Shown here in pieces: positions 58,907 through 64,000 of a stretch of DNA of 64,000 nt. The first letter of the stretch is position 1, and the number at the start of each line of letters is the position of its first letter. Below the pieces are notes generated by a model that did not search any database, had not been told where the DNA came from, and was given only the letters and a program-made list of their open reading frames with translations. The DNA comes from Fragum whitleyi. Taxonomy: Eukaryota; Mollusca; Bivalvia; Cardiida; Cardiidae. The translations under genes were made by a program, and so were the position numbers. Location: positions 33,934,457 to 33,998,456 of the forward strand of contig OX411544.1 of the NCBI GenBank assembly GCA_948146395.1. Reading direction: 5' to 3'.

Positions 58907-60158
58907 TTATACGCCGCCGGAGGCGGACGTATATTGGCGTCATCTTCTCCGTCTGTCTGTCTGTCCATCCATCCGTACGTCTGTCCACTTTTCTTGTCAA
59001 CGCAACTCCCCCTAAACTTCTGGCTGGATCTTCTTGAAACTTGGTCAATGTTATCACCTCAATTGGTAGATGTGCATGAAGGAAGGATTTTCGGTTCATT
59101 GATTTTTGCCTGAGTTATGCCCCTTAATAACTTAGTATTTGGCCGGGTCCACTTTTCTTGTCAACGCAACTCCTCCTAAGTTTCTAGCTGGATCTTCTTG
59201 AAACTTGGTCAATGTTATCACCTTAATTGGTAGATGTGTATGAAGGAAGGATTTTATGGTTCGTTGATTTTTGCCTGAGTTATGCCCCTTAAAAACTTAG
59301 TCTCTGGGGCTTATTGCCTCAGTTATGCCCCCTTAAAATTTAGTCTTGGGCTTATTGAAATTTCAGCCTTGTGAATGCAACTCTTCCTAAGTTTCTGGCT
59401 GGATCTAAATGAAACTTGGTGGATGTTATAACCGAAATTGGTAGATGAGCATGAAGTAAGGATTTTATGGTTCATTAATTTTACCCTAAATTATGCCCCC
59501 TTAAAACTTAGTATCTAGGGCTTATTGAAATTGCAGCCTTTTGAACGCAACTCCTCCTTACTTTTTGTCTTTATTTAAATGAACATGGTCAATGTCATCA
59601 CCATAATTTGTAGATGTACATGGATCAAGGATTTTATGTCTCATTTATTTCAGCCGCGGCAATAGCGCAGTTGGTAGCGCGCCAGACTTCTAATCCAGGG
59701 GTCTATATTCGCACGGGTTCGATCCCCGGCCGCGGCACTTATCCTTTCCGACATTTGTCTTCCACCAATGGGTAGATAATCGTAAATCTATGTGGAATAG
59801 CAACTGGAGGCTAGGAAAGGGATGTGGTGGTAGTACTGGTTTGAGAAATACCAGGAATCCATCGTTAGGTGCTCCAGTCGTCGCGATATAACTGAGAGAT
59901 TGTTAAAAGCGACGTAAAACCCCAATTCAATTCAATTCAAAACTCATTTATTTCCCTGAATTATGCCCCCTGAAAACTAAGTGCCTGGGGCTTATTGAAA
60001 TTGCAGCCTTGTGAAGGCAACTCCTCCTTACTTTTTGTCTTGATTTAAATGAAACTTGGTCATTTTGAATTTGGTTCTGTCAAAATAAGTAGTGTCTACA
60101 ATTATTTTCGTGAAACAGCAGCAAAGTGGCGGCGTATTTTGTGACGATGGCACTCTTG
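58907..60158 (+). mobile_element. HL-J element inside the LINE frame, with nested SINE
   Basis: Starts TTATACGCCGCCGGAGGCGG, a hairpin, and ends GGCGGCGTA (inverted start), a weak GTG-CAC hairpin and CTCTTG. Microsatellite GTCTGTCTGTCC follows the start. Units of about 165-185 bp carry AACGCAACTCCTCCTAAG and TTGAAACTTGGTCAATGTTA. A SINE lies inside at 59652-59942. Removing the element rejoins the LINE frame except for one surplus T in the T-run. Confidence 0.9.
59652..59942 (+). mobile_element. Full-length SINE with 12-bp target duplication
   Basis: The head GCCGCGGCAATAGCGCAGTT has CTTCTAA at the anticodon-loop position and an insertion of about ten bases (TATATTCGCA) just before the intact B box GGTTCGATCCC. 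Standard body; tail (AATTC)n. CTCATTTATTTC flanks it at 59640-59651 and 59943-59954. Confidence 0.93.
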
Positions 60159-60199
60159 TTGACTTTCTTAAGGCAATTCACTTATATGATAAAATCTGA
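60159..60199 (+). pseudogene. LINE ORF2 C-terminal end and stop
   Basis: Encodes DFLKAIHLYDKI followed by TGA at 60197-60199. F-L-K-x-x-x-L-Y-x-K-I is a common last motif of RNase H-type LINE proteins. The 3-prime UTR starts here and is cut at 60232. Confidence 0.92.
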
Positions 60200-60231
60200 T
60201 TTTAGGTTCTATTGACCGTTTCTTCTATTTT

Positions 60232-62923
60232 TTAGCTCCACTGGCTGAAAGCCACTGGGGCTATTGTCATGGCGTTTCGTCCGTGCGTCCGGTCGTAAAC
60301 TTTTTCTTTATAAATCTTCTCCTCAGAAACTACTGGATGGATTTCAACCAAACTTCACAGGAATGATCCTTGGGTGACCCTCTTTCAAAGTTGTTCAAGA
60401 AATTTTGATCCAATGAAAAACATGGATTTAATGGGCGTGGCTAATTTCCAAATATGGTAAAAAGTGATTTTTAGCTCCACTGGCCGAAGGCCAGCGAGCT
60501 ATTGTCATGGCGAGGTGTCCGTCATGCGTGCGTCCATGCGTAAACTTTTCTTTAAACATCTTCTCCTCCTGAACCGTTGGGTGGATTTTGATGAAACTTT
60601 ACCAGAATGTTCCTTGGGTGACCCTCTTCTAAAGTTGTTCAAGAAATTTGGATTGACCCCCAAATATGGGCGTAGTAGGGCGGGGCATATTTTGACCCCA
60701 AAATCTTTGAACGACATCTCCTCCTGAACCATCGAGCCGATTTCAATGAAACTTTACCAGAATGTTCATTGGGTGACCCTCTTCTTAAGTTGTTCAAGAA
60801 ATTTGGATTGACCCCCAAATATGGGCGTGGCAGGGCGGGGCTTATTTTGACCCCAAAATCTTTGAACGACATCTCCTCCTGAACCATGAGGCCAATTTTA
60901 ATGAAACTTAACCAAAATGTTCCTTGCATGACCCTCTTTTAGAGTTGTTCAAGAAATTTGGATTGACCCCCAAATATGGGCGTGGCAGGGCGGGGCTTAT
61001 TTTGACCCCGAAATCTTTGAACCTCATCTCCTCCTGAACCATTAGGCCGATTTCAATGAAACTTTACCAGAATGTTCCTTGGGTGACCCTCTTCTAAAGT
61101 TATTCAAGAAATTTGTATTGACCCCCAAATATGGGCGTTGCAGGGCGGGGCTTATTTTGACCCCAAAATCTTTGAACGACATCTCCTCCTGAACCATGAG
61201 GCCAATTTTAATGAAACTTAACCAGAATGTTCCTTGTGTGACCCTCTTTTAGAGTTGTTCAAGAAATTTGGTTTGACCCCCAAATATGGGCGTGGCAGGG
61301 CGGGGCTTATTTTGACCCCGAAATCTTTGAACGACATCTCCTCCTGAACCATTGGGCCCATTTCAATGAAACTTTACCAGAATGTTCCTTGGGTGACCCT
61401 CTTCTAAAGTTGTTCAAGACATTTGGATTGACCCCCAAATATGGGCGTGGCAGGGCGGGGCTTATTTTGACCCCAAAATCTTTGAACGACATCTCCTGAA
61501 CCATTAGGCCAATTTTAATGAAACTTAACCAGAATGTTCCTTGTGTGACCCTCTTTTAGAGTTGTTCAAGAAATTTGGTTTGACCCCCAAATATGGGCGT
61601 GGCAGGGCGGGGCTTATTTTGACCCCGAAATCTTTGAACCTCATCTCCTCATGAACCATTGGGCCGATTTCAATGAAACTTTACCAGAATGTTCCTTGGG
61701 TGACCCTCTTCTGAAGTTGTTCAAGAAATTTGGATTGACCCCCAAATATCGGCGTGGCAGGCGGGGCATATTTTGACCCCAAATTCTTTGAACGACATCT
61801 CCTCCTGAACCATTGAGCTGATTTCAATGAAACTTTACCAGAATGTTCCCTGCATGACCCTCCTCTAAAGTTGTTCAAGAAATTTGGATTGACCCCCAAA
61901 TATTGGCTTTGCAGGGCGGGCCTTATTTTGACCCAGAAATCTTTGAATCTCATCTTCTCCTGAACCATTGAGCCGATTTCAATGAAACTTTACCAGAATG
62001 TTCCTTGGGTGACCCTCTTCTAAAGTTGTTCTAGAAATTTGGATTGGATGAGATCCACTGGATCAATAGAATTCAGGTCAGCGGTTTATGGTCATTCTGG
62101 TCCTCTTGTTTCAAAGTGATATCTATATGGTTTTCTTCCTTGTAATTTTACATATTCGTTAAATAATTTCATTGCTTCATAAGTCAGTTTCAACTTAGAA
62201 AAAGTCAGAATTCCTTTTGAATGCTGTTCACTTTCATTACCTTCTATTTTCAATATCTCTCTTTCAAATCTTGAGATTTTTAATCCAGTGGAGCGATACA
62301 GGCCCTCTTGGGCCTCTTGTTCTCAGGTTCTAATAGATGGATACCAATTAAATTTTACATGAATGATCCTTCGGTGACCCTTTATCAGTCTACTAAAAAT
62401 TATTGTGATCAGATGAAAAATATGTATTTTATGGGCGGAGGTCATTTCTCTATATGTTATATAGTGGAAACTTTGCAAATCGTTTTCTCAGAATCTAACT
62501 GATAGATATCAACCAAATTTTACATGAATGATCCCTGGGTGACCCTTTATCAGTCTACTAAAAATTATTGTGATCAGATGAAAAATATGTATTTTATGGG
62601 CGGAGGTCATTTCTCTATATGTTATATAGTGGAAACTTTGAAAATCATTTTCTCAGAATGTAACTGATAGATATCAATCAAACTTCATTAGTATGATCCT
62701 TGGGTGATCCTTTATCATTCAGCCAAAAACTATTGTGATTTTACAAAAAGTATGTCTTTTATGGGCGGAGGTCATTTCTCTATATGTTATAAAAGTGGAA
62801 ACTTTGAAAATCATTTCAACATCAGTAGAAGCCAAAATATCTAAAAATCTAGTCAAAACTTAGATTTGCTATTACAAGAAATTCAAGCCTGTGGAGCGAC
62901 ACAAGCCATTCATGGCTTTCTAG
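60232..62923 (+). mobile_element. HL-C element in the LINE 3-prime UTR, split by HL-B
   Basis: The 5-prime part is 60232-60470 (TTAGCTCCACTGGCTGAAAG onward); the 3-prime part is 62320-62923, ending GCCTGTGGAGCGA, the AAGCCATTCATGGCTT hairpin and CTAG. The two halves join at GTGATTTTTCTCAGG, exactly as in the intact HL-C at 56520-56540. Confidence 0.92.
60471..62319 (+). mobile_element. HL-B element nested in HL-C
   Basis: TTAGCTCCACTGGCCGAAGG to GGCCCTCTTGGGCCTCTTG, with CCAGTGGAGCGA before the hairpin. About ten units of roughly 155 bp. Contains the same extra internal terminus as the first HL-B copy, at 62046-62107. The overlapping minus-strand frames of 65-96 codons (60505-61968) are repeat by-products. 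Confidence 0.92.
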
Positions 62924-63246
62924 TAAAAATTTCTATACAATTTTACAGTTTTCAATAGCTTTTGGTTATTATTTCTTTTAAAATTGGAAAATTCCTTTGG
63001 ATTTATTAGTTTACATTGATTTGTTTAATAACGTTGTTAATTTGAATTTTAGTACACGCCTGAATGATCACTTTTTTTCGAATTTTCCGGTCGGGTGGAC
63101 TCGCACATGGGCCGTTCTCATGATCTGGGGAGAGTCCATTTGCTTTCGTGCTCACGTCGGATTATTCCAGTTTTATACCTGAGTGTTTGCGCCCAACATG
63201 ACCTTAGTAGTCGACGAGCCGTAAAGCAATATTCATTCATTCATTC
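62924..63246 (+). mobile_element. LINE 3-prime UTR and (ATTC)4 tail
   Basis: Non-coding, ending GACGAGCCGTAAAGCAAT followed by four ATTC units (63231-63246). HL-A2-type array resumes at once (AATCATAGAAAAGCC). The last bases resemble the 3-prime end of the SINEs, which suggests a shared recognition tail. Confidence 0.8.
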
Positions 63247-63699
63247 CAATCATAGAAAAGCCTTGCAGATTCTGTAGAAGCCATATTTTCTTAACAATCA
63301 ACCTGAACATGGTCAGAATGAATGTCATTATCAAATCTAGGTCAAGTTTAAAATGGGTCTATTGGGGTCAATCATTAGGTCATGGGGTCAAATCTTCAGA
63401 AAAAACCTTATACATGTTTGCATTCAAGAGGCAATGTTTTTTGCTCAATCAACCTAAAAATTGGTCAGAATGATATTCTTAATAAAATCTAGGCCAAGTT
63501 TGAAATCAGGTCAAGTGGGGTCAAAAACTAGGTAACTTAGTCAAATCTTAGAAAAACATTGTAGACACTCTAAAACCTTAATTTTTTGCGCAATCAAACT
63601 GAAATTGGTCAGCATTCATCATCCTTTTTCTAAATCTTCTTTAAACAATTTTAGACAGTTCATTCAGGTGAGAGATTTAGGGCCTCTATGGCCCTCTTT

Positions 63700-64000
63700 T
63701 TAGCTCACCTGAGCACGAAGTGCTCAAGGTGAGCTTTTGTGGTCGCGTGATGTCCGTCGTGCTTCGTGTGTCGTCAACATTTACCTTGTAGACACTCTAG
63801 AGGTCACATTTTTTGCCCAATCAACCTGAAATTTGGGCAGAATGATTGTCTTGATGAAATCTCGGACAAGTTCGAAATTGGGTCAAGTGGGGTCAAAAAT
63901 GAGGTCATGGGGTCAAATCTTCGAAAAACCTTGTAGACAATCTAGAAGCCATATTTTGTGCCCAATCAACCTGAAATTTGGTCAGAATGATTGTCTTGAT
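63700..64000 (+). mobile_element. HL-A2 element, runs off the window
   Basis: TTAGCTCACCTGAGCACGAAG starts directly at the end of the previous HL-A2-type element, so the two are head to tail. Microsatellite GTCCGTCGTGC is short. Units carry GTAGACACTCTAGAGGTCAC and CAACCTGAAATTTGGGCAG. The 3-prime end lies beyond 64000. Confidence 0.88.

Larger units (their letters stand above)
56109..63247 (+). mobile_element. LINE 3-prime fragment split by four HL insertions (net about 0.9 kb)
   Basis: The retrotransposon segments are 56109-56276, 57297-57535, 58810-58906, 60159-60231 and 62924-63247. Joined in order they give one reading frame from an RNase H domain through a Cys-rich knuckle to a stop, then a 3-prime UTR and an (ATTC)4 tail. 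RNase H and this C-terminal form place it in the I/Nimb/R1-like part of the LINE tree. It is 5-prime truncated and inserted into the HL-A2-type array. Each interruption is one complete HL element in the same orientation. Confidence 0.9.
50450..63696 (+). mobile_element. HL-A2-type element opened by many insertions
   Basis: Array blocks with GGTCAAGTTCGAAATTGGGTC, AAAAACCTTGTAGACACTC and CAATCAACCTGAAAATTGG occur at about 50505-50791, 54598-54893, 55905-56108 and 63248-63650. They end at TCAGGTGAGAGA and the hairpin AGGGCC-TCTAT-GGCCCT followed by CTTTT at 63696. The same unit follows the HL-A 5-prime hairpin at 63700. The blocks join when the insertions between them are removed. The 5-prime terminus is not visible. 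Confidence 0.7.

Noticed and set aside
60464..61968. Minus-strand frames of 65-96 codons with a common peptide
   Set aside because: Same explanation: reverse reading of HL-B units.
1..64000. Promoters, terminators, operons or bacterial-style regulatory sites
   Set aside because: The window is eukaryotic repeat DNA with no recognisable host transcription unit; TATA-like words are too common in AT-rich sequence to call.

Overview
The window reads as intergenic, transposon-saturated DNA from an invertebrate, most likely a bivalve mollusc. That inference rests on AT-rich sequence, tRNA-headed SINEs with a shared body, an RNase H-type LINE, many MITE-like DNA elements, and very abundant elements that begin with a small hairpin, run into GTCCGTCC microsatellite, carry 145-170 bp tandem units and end in a hairpin plus CTTG. 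I recognise this style of repeat from bivalve genomes but cannot name the species. No complete host protein-coding gene is visible. One candidate host exon (25279-25441) is plausible. The other substantial coding traces belong to mobile elements: a decayed transposon gene on the minus strand (about 34657-35990) and the C-terminal end of a LINE (56109-60199).

Layout. 1-11000: old, sparsely recognisable DNA with palindromic MITEs, a 1.25 kb TIR element (6884-8134) and a piggyBac-like MITE (8475-8710). 11049-12710: a hAT-like element with an 8-bp target duplication. 12864-32940: a run of hairpin/minisatellite elements, often nested (12864, 17880, 20191, 25576, 26772, 29026, 31021), plus SINEs. 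33235-36428: a 3.2 kb TIR transposon with gene remains. 36672-39426: two tandem-unit elements flanking or filling a hAT-like MITE. 40540-42660: a large inverted duplication. 44197-45049: a TTAA MITE with a nested element. 45666-48758: a very recent 1.44 kb tandem duplication made by recombination between two SINEs. 50450-63700: a Russian-doll array in which an old minisatellite element contains a 3.8 kb TIR element and a LINE, and the LINE contains four further element copies, one with another element inside it and one with a SINE inside it.

Main result. I label the hairpin/minisatellite elements HL-A to HL-J (my names). They have different termini and cores but one blueprint: TT, a 5-prime hairpin often capped by GAA, GTCCGTC microsatellite, a tandem array of nucleosome-sized units often carrying a GAAACTTGG motif, a short inverted copy of the 5-prime terminus, a 3-prime hairpin, CTTG or CTAG, then TT. 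Five insertions can be compared with an uninterrupted copy or an interrupted reading frame, and each shows exactly two extra T residues and no longer target duplication. This matches the known architecture of non-autonomous Helentrons (HINEs) of the Helitron class. No autonomous Rep/helicase gene is present in the window.
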